From contig NZ_OU015319.1 in assembly GCF_907163125.1 (NCBI RefSeq), positions 2,914,001-2,978,000 of the forward strand: DNA of 64,000 nt, in the 5' to 3' direction. Positions 9,319 through 16,508 of the stretch are shown piece after piece. The DNA is from Cloacibacterium caeni (GTDB lineage Bacteria; Bacteroidota; Bacteroidia; Flavobacteriales; Weeksellaceae). The notes beneath the pieces were generated by a model. That model worked only from the letters and a program-made list of their open reading frames with translations. It was not told the origin of the DNA and made no database searches. Position 1 is the stretch's first letter. Each line of letters begins with the position of its first letter. The translations under genes and the position numbers were made by a program.

Positions 9319-9326
9319 CAAATGTA
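9319..9326 (-). promoter_or_regulatory. -7 box (TACATTTG, minus strand) for yceI
   Basis: The minus strand reads TACATTTG, matching TAnnTTTG, about 35 bp upstream of the yceI start. No -33 TTTG was found at the usual distance. Confidence 0.45.
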
Positions 9327-9586
9327 CAGCGCACAGAATCCTAGATGCATTGATGTAAGATAAGAAATGATTTTTTTAATACATCTACCATTAATTTGAA
9401 AAGATTGATAATCTGTAATGTGTGTATTGTAATGTTCTCAATAACCATGCCACAGCATTTATTTCAGGAAGTAAACAGTTAACGCAAGTGTTATTTCGTG
9501 TCAAAAAAAAATTAGGGTAGATTGTTTTTATTTTACTTTTCGTTGGTATTTATTTCATCTGTTTTTTGTGTTTTTTGAGACATTTG

Positions 9587-9624
9587 TTCGAATCAGGTTC
9601 GAATCAAGTTCGAATCAGCTTCGG
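9587..9624. repeat. Three-and-a-half copies of an 11-bp TTCGAATCA repeat
   Basis: TTCGAATCAGG, TTCGAATCAAG and TTCGAATCAGC start at 9587, 9598 and 9609, and a degenerate TTCGG follows at 9620. The period is 11 bp, about one helical turn, so each palindromic TTCGAA faces the same side of the helix. This resembles a multi-site protein-binding array. It is not a CRISPR: the unit is too short and has no spacers. Confidence 0.7.
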
Positions 9625-9903
9625 AAAAAGGGTACTTTTTGCGAACAAAACTCGAGTTTGACTGCCACTTGATTCAACTCAAACCCTTATTTGTTTTCTT
9701 CAAAATGTGCGTCGTCCTAAAATAACTATACAACTGTTTATTTATAATTTAAATTGCTTATTTTGAGTATATTATAAGAATGGAAAGCAGTAAATTCTAA
9801 AAATATCTATACGTAATGCGAAACAAAATATACACAAAAAATACTGAATGTATAGCATGTAGGTAAAATTTACCAAAAAAATAGCTCTTTCACAAAACTT
9901 TTG

Positions 9904-9911
9904 TATATTTG
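9904..9911 (+). promoter_or_regulatory. -7 box (TATATTTG) upstream of the DUF1905 gene
   Basis: TATATTTG matches TAnnTTTG. It sits within a 16-base sequence (9899-9914, TTTTGTATATTTGAGT) repeated exactly at 11304-11319. It probably drives the two-gene module 9983-11120. Confidence 0.55.
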
Positions 9912-9915
9912 AGTA

Positions 9916-9952
9916 ATGTGGTCGAAATCCGCTCTGCTACTTCCGACCACAT
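9916..9952 (+). promoter_or_regulatory. Leader hairpin or operator
   Basis: ATGTGGTCG (9916-9924) pairs perfectly with CGACCACAT (9944-9952) across a 19-base loop. It lies just after the -7 box and before the ATG at 9983, so it would be in the 5' leader of the transcript or act as an operator. Confidence 0.5.
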
Positions 9953-9982
9953 CGGTTCGGCTAAAAGACAACACGTAACAAA

Positions 9983-10450
9983 ATGGAATACTTAGTAAAA
10001 GACGAACAACTCGAATTAAAATATGAACACGGAAAAGGTGCTTGGACTTATCATATTCAAATCCCCAACACCAAACACATTGTCGGAAAATGGGGTTCAT
10101 TAAAAGTATCTGGCACTATTGACAATTACAAAATTGATAGTATCAACCTATTTACAATTACAGGGCAAGACAAACTAATTTCCATTAATGACAAAATCCG
10201 TAAAGCAATTAATAAAAGCGGAGGCGACAAAGTTAGGGTGACACTTTACTTGCTGACTTCAAATAAACAAATTACCGAAAAGGAAATTTTAGAAACATTC
10301 AAAGAAGCAGGAGTTATTAAAGCCTTTGAAAAATTGACAGACGAAGAACAAAAAGAAATTATTGGCAAAATTGCATCATCCAAATCGGAAGACAAACAAG
10401 TTAAAATGATTTTGAAATTTATTGACCAATTAAGCAAAAGCAATGATTAA
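9983..10450 (+). CDS. DUF1905 / YdeI-OmpD-associated family protein
   Basis: 155 residues. The N-terminal ~90 residues match DUF1905 (GAWTYHIQIPN, GKWGSLKVSGTIDNY, IRKAINKSGGDKVRVTL). The C-terminal ~55 residues match the helical YdeI/OmpD-associated tail (EILETFKEAGVIKAFEKLTDEEQKEII). This two-part layout is common in small bacterial proteins of unknown role, some annotated as bacteriocin-protection-like; that role is not established here. The stop overlaps the start of the broken DUF2461 gene by 8 bp, so the two were co-translated. It is the first gene of accessory module 1. Confidence 0.8.
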   Translation: MEYLVKDEQLELKYEHGKGAWTYHIQIPNTKHIVGKWGSLKVSGTIDNYKIDSINLFTITGQDKLISINDKIRKAINKSGGDKVRVTLYLLTSNKQITEKEILETFKEAGVIKAFEKLTDEEQKEIIGKIASSKSEDKQVKMILKFIDQLSKSND

Positions 10451-11120
10451 AGAGACTTCGCTTGACTTCCTTTAAAAACTTAAAAATAATAACTCAAAAG
10501 ATTGGCTTGAACAAAACCGAGATTGTTATGACCATTACAAAACTGACATTTTAGAATTAACAGAAAACCTTTTGACAGGATTATCAAAATTTGACCAATC
10601 CATTTCACAAGCCAATTTAGACCCAAAAAAGTGTTTGACAAGAGTAAACAGAGATTTGCAATTTTCAAAAGACAAGACACCATACAAAAACTATGTTTTA
10701 ATTGTATTCAACAAAAATGGTTTTCACGGCAACACGGCAGGATATTATATCCAAATTGAGCCAAGTGCTAACTTTTTAGGTGGTGGAATTTGGCAGACAG
10801 CACCTGAACTTCTTAAAAAAATACGTCAAGAAATAGACTATTCATTTAATGACATTAATAAAATTATATCATCACCAAAGTTTCAAAAGACCTTTCCAAA
10901 TGGAATACAAGGTGTAGGCAAACTAAAAAAAATGCCAGACGGTTATGACGAGACAAATCCAGCAAGCGAACTTTTAAAAATGAAAGGATTTTGTACTAAG
11001 GAAATCATAAGCGATAAAACTCTATTAAGTAAAGACTGCATTGCAACAATCTTGGACAGTTTCAAGACTTCAAAACCGTTAATTGACTACATAAAAAATG
11101 CAATTGAGTATGACGAATAA
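10443..11120 (+). pseudogene. DUF2461 (TIGR02453) family gene with an early nonsense codon
   Basis: The frame from the ATG at 10443 reads MIKETSLDFL, then TAA (10473-10475), then continues as KLKNNNSKDWLEQNRD in the same frame to the stop at 11120. Family members start with the same pattern (xLxFLKxLKxNNxxxWFxxN), so the TAA most simply replaced an AAA lysine codon. The rest is intact, including TRVNRDLQFSKDKTPYKNY and YYIQIEPSANFLGGGIW. A truncated product might start at the TTG at 10572, but that would lack the N-terminal helix. Function of the family is unknown. Read error is the main alternative. Confidence 0.8.
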
Positions 11121-11147
11121 AAAGCCCGAACAGCTAACAGCCGTAGC

Positions 11148-11328
11148 TGTTGCACAACTCATTTTTTTAGAAAATAGTTTTTAAAAACATAATATTTAGA
11201 ACTCTTTAGAAGCAATTTTAGAGAGGGATGTTTTTAAAATATTAAAATTTAGAGCGCTTACAATGGTGTTTTTTATGTTGTAAAGTATGGTTTTTATACA
11301 AATTTTTGTATATTTGAGTTGTGCAACA
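11148..11328. repeat. 181-bp element with perfect 14-bp terminal inverted repeats (MITE-like)
   Basis: TGTTGCACAACTCA at 11148-11161 is the exact reverse complement of 11315-11328. The interior is AT-rich and non-coding. The right end contains TATATTTG (11309-11316), a -7 box pointing outwards. The left ~95 bp recur at 12467-12558, and the right-end sequence recurs at 9899-9914. It could be a miniature mobile element, or the junction between two gene cassettes. Confidence 0.65.
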
Positions 11329-11337
11329 AGCACATTG

Positions 11338-11521
11338 TATTGGCAAAATGCGGGGAGAAGTGCAAAATTGAAAAGCAGTAAAAATAATCCGCTCATGCTT
11401 TTCAATTCCGCATTTTTTTGTAAGTTAGCAGTATTGAAAAAGCATTCGCTACGTTAAGTCTAAATTGAACTTTTCGTTCCATTTAGCCCGCACTTCGCCA
11501 ATACTTTTTCCGTTATCTGTC
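11338..11521 (+). other. Nested imperfect palindromes upstream of module 2
   Basis: The outer arms are TATTGGC plus GAAGTGC at 11338-11363 (split by 12 bases) and GCACTTCGCCAATA at 11490-11503. Inside, AATTGAAAAGCA (11366-11377) pairs perfectly with 11396-11407. GTTATCTGTC at 11512-11521 is the reverse complement of GACAGATAAC at 12452-12461, beyond the module's last gene. No gene is visible between 11121 and 11556. The structure recalls long folded recombination sites such as attC, but the canonical R'/R'' boxes are not clear. Confidence 0.5.
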
Positions 11522-11556
11522 ATTTTAAAACAAAAAACCGTTAAAAATTAAATATT

Positions 11557-11757
11557 ATGAAGGAATACAAAGTTGAATCTTTAATTTATTACACTAAGTT
11601 AACACTTGATTCTGAACACATTGTGAAAAAATCAAAAGAAGAAATTCAAGAAAAATTGGATGAATATTCTAAAAATGGATATAAATTAACTTCAACGACT
11701 TCAACCAATTTCGGTTTTGCAGTTTATATTTATTTGTTTTTTGAAAAAGATGCTTAA
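11557..11757 (+). CDS. Small DUF4177-like protein
   Basis: 66 residues: MKEYKVESL at the start, then EIQEKLDEYSKNGYKLTSTTSTN and a hydrophobic strand (FAVYIYLFFEK). This alternation (short strand, helix ending in G-Y/W-x-L, strand) is that of DUF4177-type small proteins. Its stop overlaps the next gene's ATG (11750) by 8 bp, the same overlap seen in module 1. Function unknown. Confidence 0.6.
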   Translation: MKEYKVESLIYYTKLTLDSEHIVKKSKEEIQEKLDEYSKNGYKLTSTTSTNFGFAVYIYLFFEKDA

Positions 11758-12460
11758 AGAAAAGATTACAATTTTTTTTAAAAAATATTTTCCAGAGTTC
11801 GCTTTGATTTTCATAAGTGTTATTCTTGCATTTCTATTAACTGAATGGAGCAGTAATAAAAACGAAAAACTGTCCCAAAAAACAATTTTGACTGAAATAA
11901 AAAATGGATTACGGTCTGATGTTAAAGACCTTCAGGCAAACTTGGACAATCACAAATTCAGCATAAGAGGTGTGAGAGTCTTTAGAAATTGGACAATGGA
12001 GAAGAAAATTCCTCAGGATTCTATTGCTTTTTACTATTATGGTCTATTTCGAAATTATACTCCTATTATAAATAAAACAGGTTACGAATCTTTAAAATCT
12101 AGCGGACTTAAAACAATCAGCAATGATTCGTTGAGATTTAAAATTATTACTCTTTATGATTTTCACTACAAAATTATTGAAAAACTTGAAGATTCTCACC
12201 CTGAAATGCAAGATTTCCAGAACTTTTTCAAGCCAACAAACGATATAATTCACTCAAATTTATTATTTGATGAAAAAGGAAATATTGTTGGAATTCAGCC
12301 TTCAAAAAATATTTCTGAAAATGACAAAAAAGCATTGTTAAGTTATTTTTGGCGAATGGAAATAAATAAAAAGTTTAAAATTATGAGATATAATGGGATT
12401 ATTGAAAAACTTAAAGAACTTGAGAAGAATATTGATGTGGAAATAAAAAACGACAGATAA
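11750..12460 (+). CDS. DUF6090-like single-span membrane protein
   Basis: 236 residues from the ATG at 11750. A basic N-terminus (MLKEKITIFFKKYF) is followed by one membrane span (FALIFISVILAFLLTEW, about residues 14-32). A long, mostly helical soluble part follows, with a heptad-like segment (LTEIKNGLRSDVKDLQANL). The layout is that of the DUF6090 family common in flavobacteria, whose function is unknown. The in-frame ATG at 11717 lies inside the upstream gene and is less likely. The gene's last codons form one arm of the inverted repeat GTTATCTGTC/GACAGATAAC that brackets module 2. Confidence 0.7.
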   Translation: MLKEKITIFFKKYFPEFALIFISVILAFLLTEWSSNKNEKLSQKTILTEIKNGLRSDVKDLQANLDNHKFSIRGVRVFRNWTMEKKIPQDSIAFYYYGLFRNYTPIINKTGYESLKSSGLKTISNDSLRFKIITLYDFHYKIIEKLEDSHPEMQDFQNFFKPTNDIIHSNLLFDEKGNIVGIQPSKNISENDKKALLSYFWRMEINKKFKIMRYNGIIEKLKELEKNIDVEIKNDR

Positions 12461-12466
12461 CATAGG

Positions 12467-12558
12467 TAGCTGTTGCACAACTCCCATTTTTAGAAATACT
12501 ATTTCCAAAACATAAAATTTCGACCTCTTTAGAAGCAATTTTAGAGAGGTTTGTTTTT
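12467..12558 (+). repeat. Partial second copy of the TGTTGCACAACTC element
   Basis: TAGCTGTTGCACAACTC followed by an AT-rich stretch and GAAGCAATTTTAGAGAGG matches 11144-11230 closely. The right half found in the first copy is missing: similarity ends at the stop codon of the TIGR03915 gene. It lies directly after the last gene of module 2 and contains a weak hairpin (CCTCT/AGAGG) that may act as a terminator. Confidence 0.7.
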
Positions 12559-13322
12559 TAATACTTTTCAGTTAAGTATTTCCAGTATCGTTTTGGAACC
12601 CACTGAATATGAAGTTTCATGTTTTTTCGTTCAGGAATTCCTGTTTTTACAAAGTAACGTTGCCAAAGTGTTTGGTATTTTTTCTCTTCTTCATGATGGA
12701 ATTGTTCAGAATTTCTGAAATTTTGCAATTGAGAAGAATCAGGTATGAAAAAATGAACTTCTTTTAAATCATAGAAAATTCCGTAATGCCTTTTCAAGTC
12801 AAAAATCATCCATTTTTGGTCGGCGTATCTTTCTTTAAAATGTTTTCTAATGAGTGGTAAAACATTAAAATCAGGTTCTATTTTGGCAAAATACACTTCA
12901 TCTTGTAATAATTCAAATCGTACAAAAGCCAGCATTCTGTGTCTTTCTCTGCTCACACTTCTACAAATTTTAGAAATTTCTAAAATATCTTCATTCCCAA
13001 AATCTTGTAAAATATTTTGTTTTGGATGTTTTATAGAATGTCGAACTGCGCTCAGAATTAATCTTTCTAAGTCTTTTCTCTCCGAGAAATAAACAATCAT
13101 GAGTTGAGAAATGCCTTGCTTTCCTAGGTTTTGTTCTAATTTTTTCAGAACTCGGTCAGATTTGTTAAAATCAGTAATGACTTCGTGTGTTTCTGCGAAG
13201 AAATTCTCTTGACTGTAATTTTGTTGAGCAACAATTTCCACCACGTCATATTTGTACTCGAAAACTTCAAATACAGCCGTCATTAATCCTTCAAAAGTGG
13301 AATCGTAGAGTAGGGTGGTCAA
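12558..13322 (-). CDS. TIGR03915-family putative DNA repair protein
   Basis: 254 residues, starting LLYDSTFEGLMTAVFEVFEYK, the N-terminal signature of TIGR03915/DUF4130. It also has RERHRMLAFVRFELL and WMIFDLKRHYGIFYDL, typical of the C-terminal half. In some bacteria this domain is fused to a uracil-DNA-glycosylase-like domain. It is nearly always paired with the radical SAM protein TIGR03916, which lies 79 bp upstream on the same strand here. The pair is thought to act in DNA repair or modification, but the reaction is not known. The 3' end abuts a mobile-element copy. Confidence 0.88.
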   Translation of the reverse strand: MTTLLYDSTFEGLMTAVFEVFEYKYDVVEIVAQQNYSQENFFAETHEVITDFNKSDRVLKKLEQNLGKQGISQLMIVYFSERKDLERLILSAVRHSIKHPKQNILQDFGNEDILEISKICRSVSRERHRMLAFVRFELLQDEVYFAKIEPDFNVLPLIRKHFKERYADQKWMIFDLKRHYGIFYDLKEVHFFIPDSSQLQNFRNSEQFHHEEEKKYQTLWQRYFVKTGIPERKNMKLHIQWVPKRYWKYLTEKY

Positions 13323-13401
13323 TTTTTATTAATGATAATAAATTATTAATGAAATATAAATGATAATCTTTATAATTAAATATTCGTGCATTCGTGGCAA
13401 T

Positions 13402-14658
13402 TTAAAACAAACTCAACTGCTCCGAAAACGGATTTTGCCATTTAGATTTCATGCCGTTTACAATGATTTGTCTAAAATTTTGCTCATCAATCAATCGGTT
13501 GAAAATATTTTGACTTTCAAATTCTATGAAATATTTGGCTCTGTTGGTGGCAACGCCCATTTTTTTGAGGTGCTCTAAATTCAGTTTCTGAAATTTTCTC
13601 GCCATCAGAATTTTATTTACAGAAGTTACGCCTACTCCAGGAATTCTTAGCAGCATTTCTTTCGGAGCGGTATTGATATTTACAGGGAACTTTTCTCTGT
13701 TTCTTAGCGCCCAAGCTAATTTTGGGTCTACTTCTAAATCTAGAAATGGATGATTTTTGTCTAAAATTTCATTGGCATCAAAACCATAAAAACGCATCAA
13801 CCAATCTGCTTGATACAGTCGGTTTTCCCTTTTCATTGGAACTTGTGCATGAATGGAAGGTAAATTTTTATCTTCTAAAACAGGAACGTAACCAGAATAG
13901 TATACCCGTTTCATGTTGTAATTTTGATAAAAATGTTTGGCTACATGAATAATTTTCAGGTCTGTTTCATTGGTTGCGCCCACAATCATTTGGGTAGATT
14001 GACCAGCTGGAGAGAATTTCGGAACTTTTCTGAAAATTTTCCTTTCTTCTTGATAAACCGTTAAAGCATTTTTAATAAAACCCATCGGTTTTATCATGTC
14101 TTGATGGGATTTTTCGGGAGCGAGAAGTTTTAAACCAGATTCTGTAGGGATTTCCAAATTAATGGAAAGTCTGTCTGCATATAATCCCGCTTCTCTAATC
14201 AGTTCATCACTTGCTCCAGGAATGGTTTTTAGGTGAATGTAGCCATTGAAGTTATGTTCTTCTCTCAGTTTTTTGGCAATTCTCACCAATCGTTCCATGG
14301 TGAAATCTGCATTTTTAAAAATTCCAGAGCTTAAAAATAAGCCTTCAATGTAATTTCTGCGGTAAAAATTCATGGTGAGATCTACCACTTCTTCCACCGT
14401 GAAAGCTGCCCGTTTTATGTCGTTTGATTTTCTGGAAACACAATATAAACAGTCGTAAATGCAATGATTGGTCAAGAGAATTTTGAGCAAGGAAATACAC
14501 CTGCCATCTTCTGTGTAAGAGTGACAAATTCCCGCAGTATGACTGTTGCCTAATCCGCCTTTGTTTTTGCGATTTCCACCACTCGAAGAGCAGGAAACGT
14601 CGTATTTAGCAGCGTCTGCAAGGATTTCTAATTTTTCTTTTATTCTGTCGAAATTCAT
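13402..14658 (-). CDS. Putative DNA modification/repair radical SAM protein (TIGR03916)
   Basis: 418 residues. The radical SAM iron-sulfur motif is C66-x3-C70-x2-C73 (CIYDCLYC). Near the C-terminus is a helix-hairpin-helix segment (NINTAPKEMLLRIPGVGVTSVNKI) expected to contact DNA. SQHDM-like and SPAGQSTQMIVGATNETD motifs are characteristic of the family. It binds a 4Fe-4S cluster and S-adenosylmethionine; the substrate is unproven. It is co-oriented with the TIGR03915 gene just downstream. Confidence 0.9.
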   Translation of the reverse strand: MNFDRIKEKLEILADAAKYDVSCSSSGGNRKNKGGLGNSHTAGICHSYTEDGRCISLLKILLTNHCIYDCLYCVSRKSNDIKRAAFTVEEVVDLTMNFYRRNYIEGLFLSSGIFKNADFTMERLVRIAKKLREEHNFNGYIHLKTIPGASDELIREAGLYADRLSINLEIPTESGLKLLAPEKSHQDMIKPMGFIKNALTVYQEERKIFRKVPKFSPAGQSTQMIVGATNETDLKIIHVAKHFYQNYNMKRVYYSGYVPVLEDKNLPSIHAQVPMKRENRLYQADWLMRFYGFDANEILDKNHPFLDLEVDPKLAWALRNREKFPVNINTAPKEMLLRIPGVGVTSVNKILMARKFQKLNLEHLKKMGVATNRAKYFIEFESQNIFNRLIDEQNFRQIIVNGMKSKWQNPFSEQLSLF

Positions 14659-14806
14659 AATCTTCTCAGGTCAAAGATAGTACCAACAAAATAAAATTTC
14701 AATAGATTTTGTCTAAAGTTATCCGCAAAAAATGTTAAAAAGAAATAATTCTAATAGTTAATTTAAATCTTAACAAAATCGCAAATCACAAATCACAAAT
14801 CGTAAA

Positions 14807-16282
14807 TTAAAGCACTTCTTTTCTGATTTTTGCAATCGCTTTTTTCATGCTTTCATTGAAGTGTTCTTTTTCTAATCGGCTTGGTGGTGCTTTTCTTACT
14901 TCGCAGTCAGAGATGCTGCAGGTTTCACAGGTTACGCCTACATCTTCAGATTTAATGCTGTCGTTTTTCGCAAATTTTATTTTTTTCAAAGAATTAGCAT
15001 TCAATAAAATTCCCAAGCAGTAACTTCTGTTGGTTCCGTCTGAAAATGGATTTCTGTGAGAGGTAGAAATAACCAGATAACTCAATCCAGAATCTTTATA
15101 ATGCGAAATTTGTGCAGAAGTAGCGGTCTCGTTTTCTTTTAGTTCTTTTAGATTTTTAATGGCAATCCAGCGTCTGCAATAATGTTCGTTAGTCGCATTT
15201 CCGTGAGGAGCTTGTTGTTGATTTAAGTGTAATTCCTTGAGAATTTGAACCTTGTCTGTGTTTTTCTTTTTGACAAAACACAAATAAAATAAATCTTTTA
15301 TCCCAAATTCGGCTGAAAGTAAATTGGTTAATCGGTAATAAAAAGTTTCAGGAGAATTGGTAAAATGGGCAATTAATTCATCAAATTTTTGAGAATTAAA
15401 GTCTGGTTCGTCAAAGAATTCTTCTGTTTTTTCAATCAATTCATCTTTTGGAATCAGAATACAACCTGCAAAATAGGAAGCGTAGAAATTGCTCAATAAT
15501 TCTTCGAAACTCGTAAAATCTAACCAAGAATAAGTATTCGGTCTTGGGTTAAGTTCTAAAACTTGAAAGCCAATTTCTTTGGCAAGAATAAAGGTTTTTT
15601 GGTTTTCGTCAAGCAAACGATTGAGGAGCAATAATTTTTTTTCAGGAACGTAAAGCGAACGAAGATGATTTAAGGTTCCGTATTGCTCAAAATCTTCGGA
15701 TTTTATTTCATAGTCGAAAACATCAATCAGGATTTTTTCTAAATGTTTGATGTCAATATTTTTCCCAAGCTTTAATTGATTTTCTTCGGCGAAATTTTTG
15801 GCTTTTTCTTCGATATCGGGGAAGTGATTGTCGTATAATTCTTGAAAACTTCTCACTACGGCAAAGTAAAAACGCTCTTTTCCGAGATTGTAATTTTGTG
15901 AAATTTCAATCAAAGTGTTGATAAAAGCAGTTACTTTTTTAGGAGCTTCACTGATGATATTAATGAGTGTATTTTTATTGATTCCAAAAAGTTCTAGAGG
16001 AACTTCTTTGAAGAAATCACTTTGTAAAATCTCACTAAAAGGAGCTAGGTTTTTGTCCAATTTGGTAGAGACTAAATCGTCAAATTTACAATTCAGTACA
16101 TCAGCTAACTGAATGATTTTGTCGTGTTTAGGGTATTTTTTTCCGTTTTCTATTTCGTTGAGATACGATTTAGAAAGTTTGGTTTTATCTGCTAAATCTT
16201 GCAAAGACCAATTTCTTTTTTGTCTCTGTTGTCTCAGTTTTAAACCAAAAACGGTCTTGATAAAATCACTTTCGCTGCTCAT
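14807..16282 (-). CDS. XRE-family regulator with degenerate ImmA/IrrE domain (RamB/ScfR-like)
   Basis: About 491 residues from the ATG at 16282; an upstream in-frame ATG at 16333 adds 17 residues that look non-coding. An N-terminal HTH (LRQQRQKRNWSLQDLADKTKLSKSYLNEIENGKKYP) precedes an ImmA/IrrE-like region. Its HExxH site is replaced by K235-E-I-G-F239, so no zinc protease activity is expected. The C-terminal domain carries a cysteine cluster (CETCSISDC). This is the architecture of RamB/ScfR, regulators of acetate and short-chain acyl-CoA metabolism. It is divergent from aceB, so it probably controls the glyoxylate shunt. Confidence 0.88.
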   Translation of the reverse strand: MSSESDFIKTVFGLKLRQQRQKRNWSLQDLADKTKLSKSYLNEIENGKKYPKHDKIIQLADVLNCKFDDLVSTKLDKNLAPFSEILQSDFFKEVPLELFGINKNTLINIISEAPKKVTAFINTLIEISQNYNLGKERFYFAVVRSFQELYDNHFPDIEEKAKNFAEENQLKLGKNIDIKHLEKILIDVFDYEIKSEDFEQYGTLNHLRSLYVPEKKLLLLNRLLDENQKTFILAKEIGFQVLELNPRPNTYSWLDFTSFEELLSNFYASYFAGCILIPKDELIEKTEEFFDEPDFNSQKFDELIAHFTNSPETFYYRLTNLLSAEFGIKDLFYLCFVKKKNTDKVQILKELHLNQQQAPHGNATNEHYCRRWIAIKNLKELKENETATSAQISHYKDSGLSYLVISTSHRNPFSDGTNRSYCLGILLNANSLKKIKFAKNDSIKSEDVGVTCETCSISDCEVRKAPPSRLEKEHFNESMKKAIAKIRKEVL

Positions 16283-16383
16283 GATAAAATTTTTATTGAA
16301 TCTAAATAAGGCGTAAAACCCTTTAAAATTCAAAGATAAGAAATATAAGCGATTTTTCGCATAATAATTTTTTCTAAAAATTT

Positions 16384-16397
16384 AGCGAACGTTCGCT
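16384..16397. promoter_or_regulatory. Perfect 14-bp palindrome, candidate operator
   Basis: AGCGAACGTTCGCT is self-complementary and GC-richer than its surroundings. It lies between the regulator gene (minus) and aceB (plus), 18 bp upstream of the aceB -7 box, where it would overlap the -33 region. It is the best candidate binding site for the divergently encoded regulator. Confidence 0.6.
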
Positions 16398-16415
16398 GTA
16401 AGTGAAAATATTTTT

Positions 16416-16423
16416 TATATTTG
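16416..16423 (+). promoter_or_regulatory. -7 box (TATATTTG) for the aceB-aceA genes
   Basis: TATATTTG fits TAnnTTTG and lies 85 bp upstream of the chosen aceB start. It overlaps TTTGCAAA, which resembles the core of actinobacterial RamB sites; that resemblance may be chance because the -7 box itself ends in TTTG. Confidence 0.55.
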
Positions 16424-16508
16424 CAAAAGAACTAATTCAAAATCTATTCATTTCGTTTCAAATAAAACTAATAACCACATTTTTTTGAAACCCACAACAA
16501 AATATACT

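Larger units (their letters stand above)
9285..9903. other. Gene-free 620-bp stretch at the left edge of the accessory island
   Basis: No open frame with credible coding character was seen on either strand. It holds the yceI promoter, a phased TTCGAA array (9587-9624), a 12-bp perfect palindrome AAACTCGAGTTT (9648-9659), and otherwise AT-rich sequence without repeats. The patchy base composition and the unrelated genes to its right suggest an old insertion or deletion boundary. Confidence 0.5.

Noticed and set aside
9587-9624. Short tandem repeats as a CRISPR array
   Set aside because: The unit is 11 bp without spacers, only three to four copies, and no cas gene is present.
11338-11521. Calling the palindromes a true attC site
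   Set aside because: The outer boxes do not match the GTTRRRY/RYYYAAC consensus convincingly and no integrase is in the window, so it is reported only as attC-like.
12558-14658. TIGR03915/TIGR03916 pair as a new defence system
   Set aside because: The pair is a widespread, already described putative DNA repair/modification set and there are no toxin or sensor genes beside it.
16416-16430. TTTGCAAA as a RamB binding site
   Set aside because: The first half is part of the -7 box, so the match to the actinobacterial motif is probably coincidental.
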